Shown here piece by piece: positions 1-8,049 of a stretch of DNA of 64,000 bases. The notes beneath the pieces are model-generated. The model was not told the DNA's origin. It saw only the letters and a list, made by a program, of their open reading frames with translations, and made no database searches. The DNA comes from JACJYC01 sp964558465 (GTDB taxonomy: Bacteria; Bacteroidota; Bacteroidia; Chitinophagales; Saprospiraceae), in the NCBI GenBank assembly GCA_964558465.1, contig CAZLEF010000030.1:1-64000 (forward strand), read 5' to 3'. The translations under genes and the position numbers were made by a program. Position 1 is the first letter of the stretch. Every line of letters starts with the position of its first letter.

Positions 1-84
1 CGAATCAATCGAATCAATCGAATCAATCGAATCAATCGAATCAATCGAATCAATTGAATCAATCGAATCAATTGAATCAATTGA
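1..84. repeat. 9-bp tandem repeat (CGAATCAAT)n
   Basis: About nine units of CGAATCAAT with occasional CG to TG changes. The array lies immediately 3' of the der stop codon and touches the left edge of the window, so its full length is unknown. Arrays built from the same word recur near 57.3 kb and 60.7 kb, so this is a dispersed family and not a single locus. Confidence 0.9.
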
Positions 85-85
85 C

Positions 86-1387
86 TCACTTCTGCCGGAA
101 AAAAACAGAAATCGGCACCCCCGTAAAATTGAAGTTTTTCCGCAACTGGTTCTCCAGGTAATTCTTGTAATTCTCCTTGATATGTTTGGGGTGATTGCAG
201 AAAAAGGCGAAGGCCGGGTAGTAAGTCGGCAACTGTGTCACAAACTTGATCTTGATCAGGTGGCCGCGGTGGGCGGGCGGACCGTATTTCTCGATGGCGG
301 CCAGCATCACGTCGTTCAGTTCCGAAGTTTTGATCTTGCGCTGCCGGTTTTCGAACACCTCGAAAGCGACTTCCACCGCCTTGAAGATCCGTTGTTTGTC
401 GAGTGCGGAAATGAAAAGGATCGGCACGTCGTTGAAGGGGGCCAGGCGTTCGCGGATGGCGGCTTCGTAATCCCGGGCCGTATTGGTCTCTTTTTCCACC
501 AGGTCCCATTTGTTGACAAGGATGACGATGCCTTTGTTGCGCCGCTGGGCCAAGCGGAAGATGTTCTGATCCTGCGCTTCAACGCCCGTTTGCGCGTCGA
601 TCATCAGCAGGACGACGTCGGCTTCTTCCAGGGCGTTGATGGCCCGCATGACCGAGTAAAATTCGAGGTCCTCGTGCACCTTGGCTTTTTTCCGGATGCC
701 GGCGGTATCGATCAGCAGGAATTCCTTTCCAAATTTGTTGTACCGGGTATGGATGGAATCGCGGGTGGTGCCGGCGATTTCGGTGACGATGTTCCGCTCT
801 TCGCCCAGCAAGGCGTTGGTGAGCGAAGATTTACCCACATTGGGCTGGCCGACGATGGCAAATTTGGGCAGTTTGCCCGGTTCGGGATCTGCTTCCACAA
901 TCTGCTCCGCGACGGCGTCCAGCAATTCTCCCGTGCCGCTGCCGGTGATGGAGGAAAGGAAATGGGTTTCCTCAAAACCCAGGCCCCAGAATTCGTTGGC
1001 TTCAATTTCCCGCTGGTGGTTGTCCACTTTATTCACAGCCAGGAACACGGGTTTTTTGGTCCGGCGCAACATATCTGCAACCTGCTCGTCGAGGTCGGTG
1101 GTGCCGGTGGTCACATCTACCATAAAAATAATGATGCCGGCTTCGTCGATGGCAATTTTCACCTGGCTCCGGATGGCGGATTCGAATACATCGTCCGAAT
1201 CGCGGACAAATCCGCCGGTGTCGACCACGGTAAAAGTTTTGCCGTTCCAGATGCAGGCGCCGTATTGCCGGTCGCGGGTTACCCCGCTGGTATCGTCGAT
1301 AATGGCCTGCCGCTCACCGATCAGGCGATTGAATAAAGTGCTTTTTCCGACGTTCGGCCGGCCTACAATGGCTACAATATTGTTCAT
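86..1387 (-). CDS. der: Ribosome assembly GTPase Der (EngA)
   Basis: Double-GTPase needed for maturation of the large ribosomal subunit. Both G domains are intact: G1 at about residues 9-17 (GRPNVGKST), DTGG at 56-59 and NKVD at 119-122, then a second G1 at 180-187 (GQPNVGKS), DTAG at 227-230 and NKWD at 292-295. A KH-like domain fills about 350-433. The 433 residues are normal for the family. The ATG lies 11-18 bp from a TAAATTTG box on the minus strand. It is divergent from the HlyD-like gene, with only 30 bp between the two starts. Confidence 0.97.
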   Translation of the reverse strand: MNNIVAIVGRPNVGKSTLFNRLIGERQAIIDDTSGVTRDRQYGACIWNGKTFTVVDTGGFVRDSDDVFESAIRSQVKIAIDEAGIIIFMVDVTTGTTDLDEQVADMLRRTKKPVFLAVNKVDNHQREIEANEFWGLGFEETHFLSSITGSGTGELLDAVAEQIVEADPEPGKLPKFAIVGQPNVGKSSLTNALLGEERNIVTEIAGTTRDSIHTRYNKFGKEFLLIDTAGIRKKAKVHEDLEFYSVMRAINALEEADVVLLMIDAQTGVEAQDQNIFRLAQRRNKGIVILVNKWDLVEKETNTARDYEAAIRERLAPFNDVPILFISALDKQRIFKAVEVAFEVFENRQRKIKTSELNDVMLAAIEKYGPPAHRGHLIKIKFVTQLPTYYPAFAFFCNHPKHIKENYKNYLENQLRKNFNFTGVPISVFFRQK

Positions 1388-1404
1388 TTATCTATATTAG
1401 AGCG

Positions 1405-1412
1405 CAAATTTA
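1405..1412 (-). promoter_or_regulatory. Putative -7 promoter element for der
   Basis: The minus strand reads TAAATTTG, an exact match to the Bacteroidota -7 element TAnnTTTG. It would start transcription about 10 nt before the der ATG. No good -33 element was seen at the expected distance, so this is a partial match only. Confidence 0.45.
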
Positions 1413-1417
1413 CGAAA

Positions 1418-2725
1418 TTGATCGAACGACCCGAAGACATTCGCCTAAATGAATTGGGGCAAGACCCGAATTGGCTCGGTCCTCCCCCTGGTTGGTTGCT
1501 CAACTGGGGTATTACTTTTGTGTTTTTTGGGGTGGCTTTGCTGGGCGCCCTGGGCTTCTGGATCCGGTATCCGGATGTGGTTGAAGCGGATGCCCGGCTC
1601 ACCACCGGTCGCCCGCCGGTAGACGTGACAGCCCCGGTTTCGGGACGGGTAAGCCGGTGGGGGGTGCAGGAGGCAGATTCCGTCCATACCGGTGATATCC
1701 TCGCCTGGATGGAAAACCCGGCCGCTTATCCGGACGTGCTTTTGCTCGATTCGCTGGTGAAAAAATGGGCGTCCGATCTGGAACCGGAGATCTTTCCGAC
1801 GGCTTTCGCACCACCTGCCAACCTCGAACTGGGCGAAGTGCAGTCGGCCTATGCCGCTTTTTGCCGGCGCATGGAAGCCCTCCGGTACCGTCTCTCACAA
1901 GACGCCACCCAAACCAGGATTGAAGCTTTGCAGCAACAAATTGTTAAAATCAAGGACCTCGAACCGGTACTCGAACGCCAGTTGGCGACTCTGCATGAAC
2001 TGGTTTTTCGGGCAGACAGTATCCAGAAAAAGTACGAACTTCAAGTTGCAAATCGAATCATTACCCCATTGGAGTACGAAAATGCACGAACCGCCTACCT
2101 TCGCCTCCGGCAAGAACTGGAAGGCACGGAAGCTGCAAAAATTAATAACCTGCGCGCCATACCCCAACTGGAAGAACAGATCCTCGCCTTGCGGCAAAAT
2201 CAGGATGAAATGACCCGGGAAACTTGGCATCAGGCCCGGGAAGATTTTAAAAACCTGCGCGGACAACTGGCCGCCTGGAAACAACTTTACCTGGTGACCG
2301 CCCCCGTCGGCGGGAGGGTCGTTTTCTTCACCACCCAAAGTCAGGGACAGGCCTTTGAAGCCGGCGCGCCGATGTGCGCCGTCGTCCCGGGCGAGGGCCG
2401 CCCGGAAATTGTAGCGATTGCCCAACTTTCGGACGCCGGGTTGGGCAAACTGGAAACCGGAATGCCCGTTCGTATCCGATTGAAAGGGTATCCTTACCGC
2501 GAATATGGCGAACTGACCGGACGGCTCAACTCCCTGCCCCAGATCCCGGAGCAAAATCAAGGAGCAACCCAGGTTTACCAGTCGGTCGTTACCCTCGACA
2601 GTCTCCGGACTACCTACGGTAAAGAAATTTCATTCCGCCAGGAAATCCTGGCCCGGGCCCGGATCATTACCCGCCCGAGGTCGTTGCTGAGCCGGATACT
2701 GGACCGGTTGACGGTGGACGGTTGA
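1418..2725 (+). CDS. HlyD-family membrane fusion (periplasmic adaptor) protein
   Basis: About 435 residues. A cytoplasmic N-terminus of about 28 residues is followed by one membrane helix (about 29-50), a first biotinyl-lipoyl half (about 65-105), a long coiled coil (about 150-290), the second lipoyl half and a beta-barrel, which is the type I secretion adaptor plan. No ATG is available before the membrane helix, so a TTG at 1418 is the most likely start. The usual ABC transporter partner is not next to it in this window, so the substrate is unknown. The last codons (LTVDG) are already part of the tandem repeat that follows, so the C-terminus has been shaped by repeat DNA. Confidence 0.8.
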   Translation: MIERPEDIRLNELGQDPNWLGPPPGWLLNWGITFVFFGVALLGALGFWIRYPDVVEADARLTTGRPPVDVTAPVSGRVSRWGVQEADSVHTGDILAWMENPAAYPDVLLLDSLVKKWASDLEPEIFPTAFAPPANLELGEVQSAYAAFCRRMEALRYRLSQDATQTRIEALQQQIVKIKDLEPVLERQLATLHELVFRADSIQKKYELQVANRIITPLEYENARTAYLRLRQELEGTEAAKINNLRAIPQLEEQILALRQNQDEMTRETWHQAREDFKNLRGQLAAWKQLYLVTAPVGGRVVFFTTQSQGQAFEAGAPMCAVVPGEGRPEIVAIAQLSDAGLGKLETGMPVRIRLKGYPYREYGELTGRLNSLPQIPEQNQGATQVYQSVVTLDSLRTTYGKEISFRQEILARARIITRPRSLLSRILDRLTVDG

Positions 2726-2842
2726 CGGCCTACGGTTGACGGCCTACGGTGGACGGCCTACGGTGGACGGTCCATAGGACTCCTTTGGAGTGGACGGTGG
2801 ACGGCCTACGGTGGACTGAAGACTGAAGACTGAAGACTGTCT
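2706..2842. repeat. GGTGGACGGCCTACGG-type tandem repeat followed by ACTGAAG repeats
   Basis: Irregular reiterations of GACGGTGGACGG and GGCCTACGG, interrupted by a small hairpin (ACTCC-TTT-GGAGT), then three to four copies of GACTGAA. The array begins inside the final codons of the HlyD-like gene. Part of the same word (GGACGGTGGACGGTAGACGG) recurs at 13.95 kb inside another open frame. Confidence 0.85.
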
Positions 2843-2941
2843 GTTCTCCCATGTTGGTGTTCCATGAACGGCGGCTTTTATTTTTACATTTTGAATTTAA
2901 TTTATCGATTATTGCGGCATGCAAAAACTGAAAGCTCCTTA

Positions 2942-3062
2942 ATGGTTGTTTGTTATGGTTTAACATGGTTTATGGTTGTTTGTTGTTCACGGCCGCCAAC
3001 AACCATAAACTATCTTGAACTACCATAAACAAATCAACAAATCAACAAATCAACAAATCAAC
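2942..3062. repeat. Inverted ATGGTTTATGGTTGTT / AACAACCATAAAC arms plus (ATCAACAA)n array up to the kdsA start
   Basis: A left arm rich in GGTTTATGGTTGTTT is separated by CACGGCCGCC from its approximate complement AACAACCATAAAC. A perfect 8-bp tandem array of ATCAACAA units (3029-3062) then ends directly at the kdsA ATG. The arms can pair in RNA. A related arm pair is found at 55.53-55.65 kb, and the ATCAACAA array recurs at 48.78 kb, also next to a start codon. Confidence 0.85.
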
Positions 3063-3887
3063 ATGCAATTATCCCAAATCCCCCGTCTCAAACACCTCGA
3101 TTCAGGCCGGTTTTTTCTCATCGCCGGTCCTTGCGCCATTGAAAGCGAGGCAGTTGCCTTTGAGGTAGCCGAAAGCGTTCACGCCATTTGCGAAAGACTG
3201 CGGATACCTTATGTATTTAAGGGATCCTATCGCAAAGCCAACCGGTCGAGGCTGGACTCCTTCACCGGGATCGGCGACAAAAAAGCCCTTGGCATACTTC
3301 AATCGGTGGGCGCGCATTTCGATGTGCCGGTGACCACCGACATTCACGCCGACGAGGAAGCCGCCCTGGCTGCGGAATACGCAGATATCCTTCAGATTCC
3401 GGCGTTTTTATGCCGCCAGACCAGTTTGCTGGTAGCAGCGGCGGATACCGGGAAAGTGGTAAATGTGAAAAAAGGCCAGTTTGTGAGTCCGGAGGCAATG
3501 AAATTTGCACAGGACAAGATCCGGCAATCCGGCAACGACAAGGTCATCCTCACGGAGCGCGGCACGACCTTCGGCTACCAGGACCTGGTGGTGGACTACC
3601 GCAGCATACCCGTTATGCAAAGTTTCGGAGCGACCGTAGTACTGGACTGCACCCACTCGCTTCAACAACCGAACCAGGGCAGCGGCGTAACCGGCGGAAG
3701 GCCTGCTTTGATCGGAACGATCGCCAAAGCGGGCATTGCAGCCGGGGTCGACGGAATTTTTATCGAAACCCATCCAAGGCCCTCCGAGGCACTGTCGGAT
3801 GGGGCCAATATGTTGCCGCTGGAACAGTTGGCGCCGCTGCTGGAGCAGTTGGTACGTATTCGCGAGGCCATACAAAATCCGGCCTGA
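3063..3887 (+). CDS. kdsA: 3-deoxy-8-phosphooctulonate synthase (KDO-8-P synthase)
   Basis: Condenses phosphoenolpyruvate with arabinose 5-phosphate to make KDO-8-phosphate for lipopolysaccharide inner core. 274 residues. Family motifs seen are IAGPCAIES (20-28), FKGSYRKANRS, QIPAFLCRQT, KKGQF and ERGTTFGY. Cys24 in IAGPC, with the later THS, IETH and SDGAN motifs, marks the metal-dependent class; the metal-independent E. coli enzyme has Asn at the Cys position. An in-frame start 48 bp upstream would only add repeat-encoded residues, so the ATG after the repeat is chosen. Confidence 0.95.
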   Translation: MQLSQIPRLKHLDSGRFFLIAGPCAIESEAVAFEVAESVHAICERLRIPYVFKGSYRKANRSRLDSFTGIGDKKALGILQSVGAHFDVPVTTDIHADEEAALAAEYADILQIPAFLCRQTSLLVAAADTGKVVNVKKGQFVSPEAMKFAQDKIRQSGNDKVILTERGTTFGYQDLVVDYRSIPVMQSFGATVVLDCTHSLQQPNQGSGVTGGRPALIGTIAKAGIAAGVDGIFIETHPRPSEALSDGANMLPLEQLAPLLEQLVRIREAIQNPA

Positions 3888-3910
3888 AAACAGATTTGCG
3901 AAAATAAAAC

Positions 3911-3941
3911 TTGACAAATTGAAAAAAAAGGCTTAACTTTC
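3911..3941 (+). promoter_or_regulatory. Putative promoter of the small exported protein gene
   Basis: TTG at 3911-3913, a 20-nt spacer, then TAACTTTC at 3934-3941, one base off the Bacteroidota -7 element TAnnTTTG. The gene that follows also has an unusually good Shine-Dalgarno sequence (AGGAGG at 3960-3965, 5 nt before the ATG), which most genes in this window lack. Confidence 0.45.
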
Positions 3942-3970
3942 AAGCGCAATAAAATCAAAAGGAGGCGCTT

Positions 3971-4387
3971 ATGAAAAACTTCAACCTACTCTTAATCCCC
4001 CTCCTTACCTGCTGTGTTACCTTGAGCGCTCAGATCGAAAAAACGCTTGTTAAGTCTTTTGACCTGGAAGGCAGCCAACTGGTAAGGCTGGATTTGCCCG
4101 GAAACGTGGAAGTTAAAACATGGGAGAACGATGTTTTGCGGGTACAAATGACCATTTCCCTCGATACAGGGACAGAAGCCATGCTGAAATCGCTCGTTAC
4201 CGCCGGGCGGTACAATGCAAAGTCGGACAACCGGGATGATGGATTTCGGATCCTGATGCCCGGCCTGGCCAATGAGTTGATGGTGCGTGGCAAAACCGTT
4301 ACGGAACAATTCACTTTTATTGTATTTGCACCGAAGAAGGTTACGGTGCAAAATTTGCGAGAAGCGGCGGTTACTTCGTCGCTGTAA
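3971..4387 (+). CDS. Small exported protein, DUF4097-like
   Basis: 138 residues with a clear signal peptide (MKNFNLLLIPLLTCC...SAQ). The remainder begins with a stretch like the start of DUF4097/putative-adhesin beta domains (leucine-rich pattern LVRLDLPGNVEVKTWENDV). It is much shorter than typical DUF4097 proteins and ends in what reads like a natural terminus, so it may be a genuine short relative and not a truncation. The start is fixed by a strong AGGAGG ribosome site. Function unknown. Confidence 0.7.
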   Translation: MKNFNLLLIPLLTCCVTLSAQIEKTLVKSFDLEGSQLVRLDLPGNVEVKTWENDVLRVQMTISLDTGTEAMLKSLVTAGRYNAKSDNRDDGFRILMPGLANELMVRGKTVTEQFTFIVFAPKKVTVQNLREAAVTSSL

Positions 4388-4631
4388 GCGTTTGTTTGAA
4401 ATATTTGCCGGATTTCGCCTGTTCTGCTTTTCCCGCAAAAAATTACCGGAATCATGAAAGCAGGCGGGGGTAGTTCCATTGTTCACCTTGCATGGTCGCA
4501 GACCGTATTCATCAGAGCTTCAAGGTTTTTTGTGAATATGGATTGTAATGAAGGCGAATCTTCAAACAAGCTTAATCGTACCGCTTATTTAACGGTATGC
4601 CGGCAAATAATTTGCCAGGCTGAAAAACCAG

Positions 4632-4658
4632 CAATGGGCCGCCTCGGGCGGCCCATTG
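4632..4658. terminator. Strong hairpin, probable intrinsic terminator
   Basis: Perfect 12-bp stem (CAATGGGCCGCC / GGCGGCCCATTG) with a TCG loop. It is followed on the plus strand by GCGTTTT and on the minus strand by a run of five T, so it could work in either direction. It lies about 245 bp after the preceding gene and isolates it from the SusC operon. No gene is seen in 4388-4850. Confidence 0.65.
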
Positions 4659-4850
4659 GCGTTTTAGCCGGTTTAAGCTGAGGCAAGGGGCAGTCTTCCG
4701 GTTTATTCCGCATCAGGACGGTAAGAAAACCTCCGGATAACGACTTCTTTGGCGTTGACGGCCTGCATAGTTCCGAATGGTGGAATAACAATCCGGAATC
4801 CGGAATATTATTTGGCGACCTATCTTTGGGAAAAAATAATTCCGGTGCAA

Positions 4851-4882
4851 TTTGTTTTTTTGCTGCATCCTTTCTAATTTTG
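4851..4882 (+). promoter_or_regulatory. Promoter of the SusC/SusD operon
   Basis: TTTG (4851-4854), 20-nt spacer, TAATTTTG (4875-4882): both elements match the Bacteroidota primary sigma consensus exactly. A transcript would start near 4889 and carry a leader of about 170 nt before the SusC ATG. No known riboswitch or short reading frame of note was recognised in the leader. Confidence 0.7.
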
Positions 4883-5059
4883 CCCCATTGAAACGACTTC
4901 CCTGAAAAACCATTCTATTTAGCTTCGGAAATCAGCCGTGTTGCACACTACACTGTAGCAGCTTTTTATTGAATGATGCTAATCCTTCCCGTGAAGACAA
5001 GGAAAAAAAATATTTTCAAACTTTGAACTTTGTTTTCATTAACCAAACCTAAGCGATGT

Positions 5060-8008
5060 ATGAAACTTAAAGTCGACTATTTTTCGAAATGGTCGCTGGC
5101 AATCGTTGCTGTTTTGTTTTGCAACTTTGCGATTGCCCAGCGAACCATTACAGGGACGGTTACTGACGCCTCGACCAAGGAGCCGCTGATCGGCGCCAAC
5201 ATCCTGGTACTCGGCACCAGTTCCGGTACCGTCACTGACATTGACGGCAATTATTCACTCTCGGTGCCGGAAGGCGCCAACACCCTCGAAGTCACCTATA
5301 CCGGTTATGCAAGTCAGCGTGTTGAAGTCGGCGCCCAGTCGGTGATCAACATTGTCCTGTCTGCCGGTGAATTCCTGGATGAAGTGGTGGTGGTAGGGTA
5401 TGGCACGCAGAAATCCAAAGAGGTGACGAGCGCCATCACCAGCATCAAGGAAGAAGATTTCAACAAGGGTAACCTGAGCAACCCGACACAATTGCTCCAG
5501 GGCAAAGTGCCGGGCCTGACCATTTCCCGCCCGGGCGGCAACCCCAACGGCGGCTTCACCCTGCGCCTGCGCGGTTTGTCCACCCTGGGCGCCAACTCGC
5601 AGCCCCTGGTGATCATCGACGGCGTCCTGGGCGCCGACCTCAACTCGGTTGACCCGAACGACATTTCTTCCATCGACGTGTTGAAGGACGCCTCCGCAGC
5701 CGCTATTTACGGTACCCGCGGCGGATCGGGCGTTATCCTGATCACCACCAAAACCGGCGCACTTGGCAGGACCAACGTCAACTACGAAGGTTTTGTAACC
5801 GCAGAATCCGTTGACCGTTTTACCGAAACGCTCAGCGCCGACGAGTTCAAAGCTTTCCGCGGCGGCCCCAACGGCGATATCCGGGGTACCGACCTGGGTT
5901 CCAGCACCGACTGGTTTGACGAGATCACCGAAACCGGCATTACGCAGGTCCACTCGCTGTCGCTTTCCGGCGGCACCAAAAATACCACCTATCGCGTGTC
6001 GGCCAACTACCGCGATGTGAACGGTATCACCATCAATACGGGCTTCAAGCGCCTCAACGGCCGGATCAACCTCCAGCAAAGAGCGCTGAATGACCGCCTG
6101 AAGATTGACGCCAACTACACGACGACCACCATCGATCAGGATTTTGGCTTCGATGGAGCTTTCCGTTATGCTACCATCTACAACCCGACTGCTCCGGTAA
6201 GGGGCAACGGCGCCTCCTTCGATATCTATGACGGCTACTACCAGCAGGTATTGTTCGATTATTACAACCCGGTGGCCATCCTCGAGCAAAACATCAACCA
6301 GGGCGAAACCCGCCAGTCCATCGCCAGCTTGAGGGGCACTTATACCCTGATCCCGGGCCTGGATATCAGCGCCTTCTACTCGCAGGAGCGCAAAGATTAT
6401 ACCAACCGGCAGTATTACGACAAAAACTCCTTCTTTGTCGGCCGCGACCGCAACGGCCTGGCCAACCAACGTAACGATAAAAACATCAACGAACTGTTCG
6501 AATTCACCGGTACCTATACCCTCGATCTCGGCACCACCGAATTGAAACTGTTGGGCGGTTATTCCTACCAGGAGTTTGAAAACCTGGGATTTGGCCTCTC
6601 CGGCGGTAATATCATCTCCGACGCCTTTTCCTTTAACAATTTCGGCGCAGCGCAGGATTTCAAAAACGGCGTGGGCTCCGTGTTCAGCTACCAGAACAAC
6701 GACAAAATCGTCGCGTTCTTCGCCAGGGCCAACCTCAACATCGGCGACCTGTTCTTCGCTTCCGCGAGCATCCGTCAGGAAGGTTCCTCCCAGTTCGGCG
6801 CCAACAACAAATGGGGCACGTTCCCTGGCATCAGCGCAGGTGTGAACCTGACCAAACTGGTTGACCTGCCAGGTGTGGATAACCTGAAATTCCGCGTTGG
6901 CTACGGCCAGACCGGCAACCGTCCTCCAGGCAGCTATATCTCTTTGCAGCGCTTCGGCCCGGGCTCTTCGTTCTTCTACAACGGCGCTTATGTGCCTTCG
7001 TACGGCCCGGTTTCCAACCCGAATCCGGATTTGAAATGGGAAGTTAAAAAGGATTTGAACGTCGGTCTTGACTTTTCTTTCGCAGATTTTAAAGTTACCG
7101 GCTCCATCGACTATTTCAACATTGCTACTGAAGACCTGATCTTTGAGATCGGCGTTCCGGTTCCGCCGAACCTTTTTGGCGCTACGCAGCTGAACATCGG
7201 CGAAATCTCCAACTCCGGTCTGGAAGCCGTTGTACAAGTCAATGCCGTCAGCACGGAAAAACTGACCTGGACGGTCGGCCTCAACGGTACTTACTACATC
7301 GCCAGCGAACTGAAAGAGTTCCTGGAAGAAGCCAACGGCTCACGCGACGTAGCGGTGATGGGCGCCCCCGGCCAGTCGGATATTCCGATCGCCAGGGTGG
7401 AAGAAGGCAAACCGCTTGGCCAGATCTGGGGTATCGAATACCTGGGTGTTTCTTCTGAAGGCAAGTGGATTTATTCCGACCTGAACGGCGACGGCGTCGC
7501 GGGCAGCAGCGACGACCGCACGGTGATCGGAAACGGCTTGCCGGATTTCCAACTGGGTTTGAACAATACCTTTACTTTCGGCAACTTTGATTTCAACTTC
7601 TTCCTGCGCGGCGTATTCGGCCACGATATCGTCAACACGTTCCGCGGTTTCTATGAAGCGCCGCAATCCATTACGTCTTACAACCTGCCGGTAACGGTCA
7701 ACGACATCAAAAACCTGGGTGAAGCGCCCAAGTTCTCCAGCCTGCACGTTGAGGACGGTACTTTCCTGAAGTTGGATAACGCGACGCTGGGTTATACGTT
7801 CAATACGCCTGAAGGCGGTTCGTTCAACAAGATCCGTTTGTACCTGAATACCAACAACCTGTTCACCCTGACAAATTATACGGGCGTTGACCCGGAAGTT
7901 CGCCTGGTGGATTCGGAAACTGGCAGCGCCCTGGCGCCAGGTATCGACCGTCGCGACACTTATTTCACGGCCCGGGCTATTACGTTCGGCGTTCAGTTAG
8001 GATTCTGA
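5060..8008 (+). CDS. SusC/RagA-family TonB-linked outer membrane receptor
   Basis: 982 residues. Signal peptide ending near AIAQ, a carboxypeptidase-regulatory-like domain (about 27-105, GTVTDASTKEPLIGANI), a TonB-plug domain (about 110-230, DEVVVVGYGTQ and the LKDASAAAIYGTRG signature) and a 22-strand-type barrel ending in an aromatic residue (QLGF). It imports a bulky nutrient with its SusD partner, using TonB energy. The ATG at 5060 is chosen because the frame upstream has only a TTG. A second ATG four bases earlier (5056) opens a four-codon frame that overlaps this start. Confidence 0.95.
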   Translation: MKLKVDYFSKWSLAIVAVLFCNFAIAQRTITGTVTDASTKEPLIGANILVLGTSSGTVTDIDGNYSLSVPEGANTLEVTYTGYASQRVEVGAQSVINIVLSAGEFLDEVVVVGYGTQKSKEVTSAITSIKEEDFNKGNLSNPTQLLQGKVPGLTISRPGGNPNGGFTLRLRGLSTLGANSQPLVIIDGVLGADLNSVDPNDISSIDVLKDASAAAIYGTRGGSGVILITTKTGALGRTNVNYEGFVTAESVDRFTETLSADEFKAFRGGPNGDIRGTDLGSSTDWFDEITETGITQVHSLSLSGGTKNTTYRVSANYRDVNGITINTGFKRLNGRINLQQRALNDRLKIDANYTTTTIDQDFGFDGAFRYATIYNPTAPVRGNGASFDIYDGYYQQVLFDYYNPVAILEQNINQGETRQSIASLRGTYTLIPGLDISAFYSQERKDYTNRQYYDKNSFFVGRDRNGLANQRNDKNINELFEFTGTYTLDLGTTELKLLGGYSYQEFENLGFGLSGGNIISDAFSFNNFGAAQDFKNGVGSVFSYQNNDKIVAFFARANLNIGDLFFASASIRQEGSSQFGANNKWGTFPGISAGVNLTKLVDLPGVDNLKFRVGYGQTGNRPPGSYISLQRFGPGSSFFYNGAYVPSYGPVSNPNPDLKWEVKKDLNVGLDFSFADFKVTGSIDYFNIATEDLIFEIGVPVPPNLFGATQLNIGEISNSGLEAVVQVNAVSTEKLTWTVGLNGTYYIASELKEFLEEANGSRDVAVMGAPGQSDIPIARVEEGKPLGQIWGIEYLGVSSEGKWIYSDLNGDGVAGSSDDRTVIGNGLPDFQLGLNNTFTFGNFDFNFFLRGVFGHDIVNTFRGFYEAPQSITSYNLPVTVNDIKNLGEAPKFSSLHVEDGTFLKLDNATLGYTFNTPEGGSFNKIRLYLNTNNLFTLTNYTGVDPEVRLVDSETGSALAPGIDRRDTYFTARAITFGVQLGF

Positions 8009-8049
8009 TTTCAACAAAGTCATCCATGCTTTGTTACTGTTGAATACTT

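Noticed and set aside
5255..7237. 660-codon open frame antisense to the SusC gene
   Set aside because: It is a shadow of the GC-biased codon use of the SusC gene and has no recognisable domain. Similar long antisense frames over the SusD and CRTAC1-like genes were dropped for the same reason.
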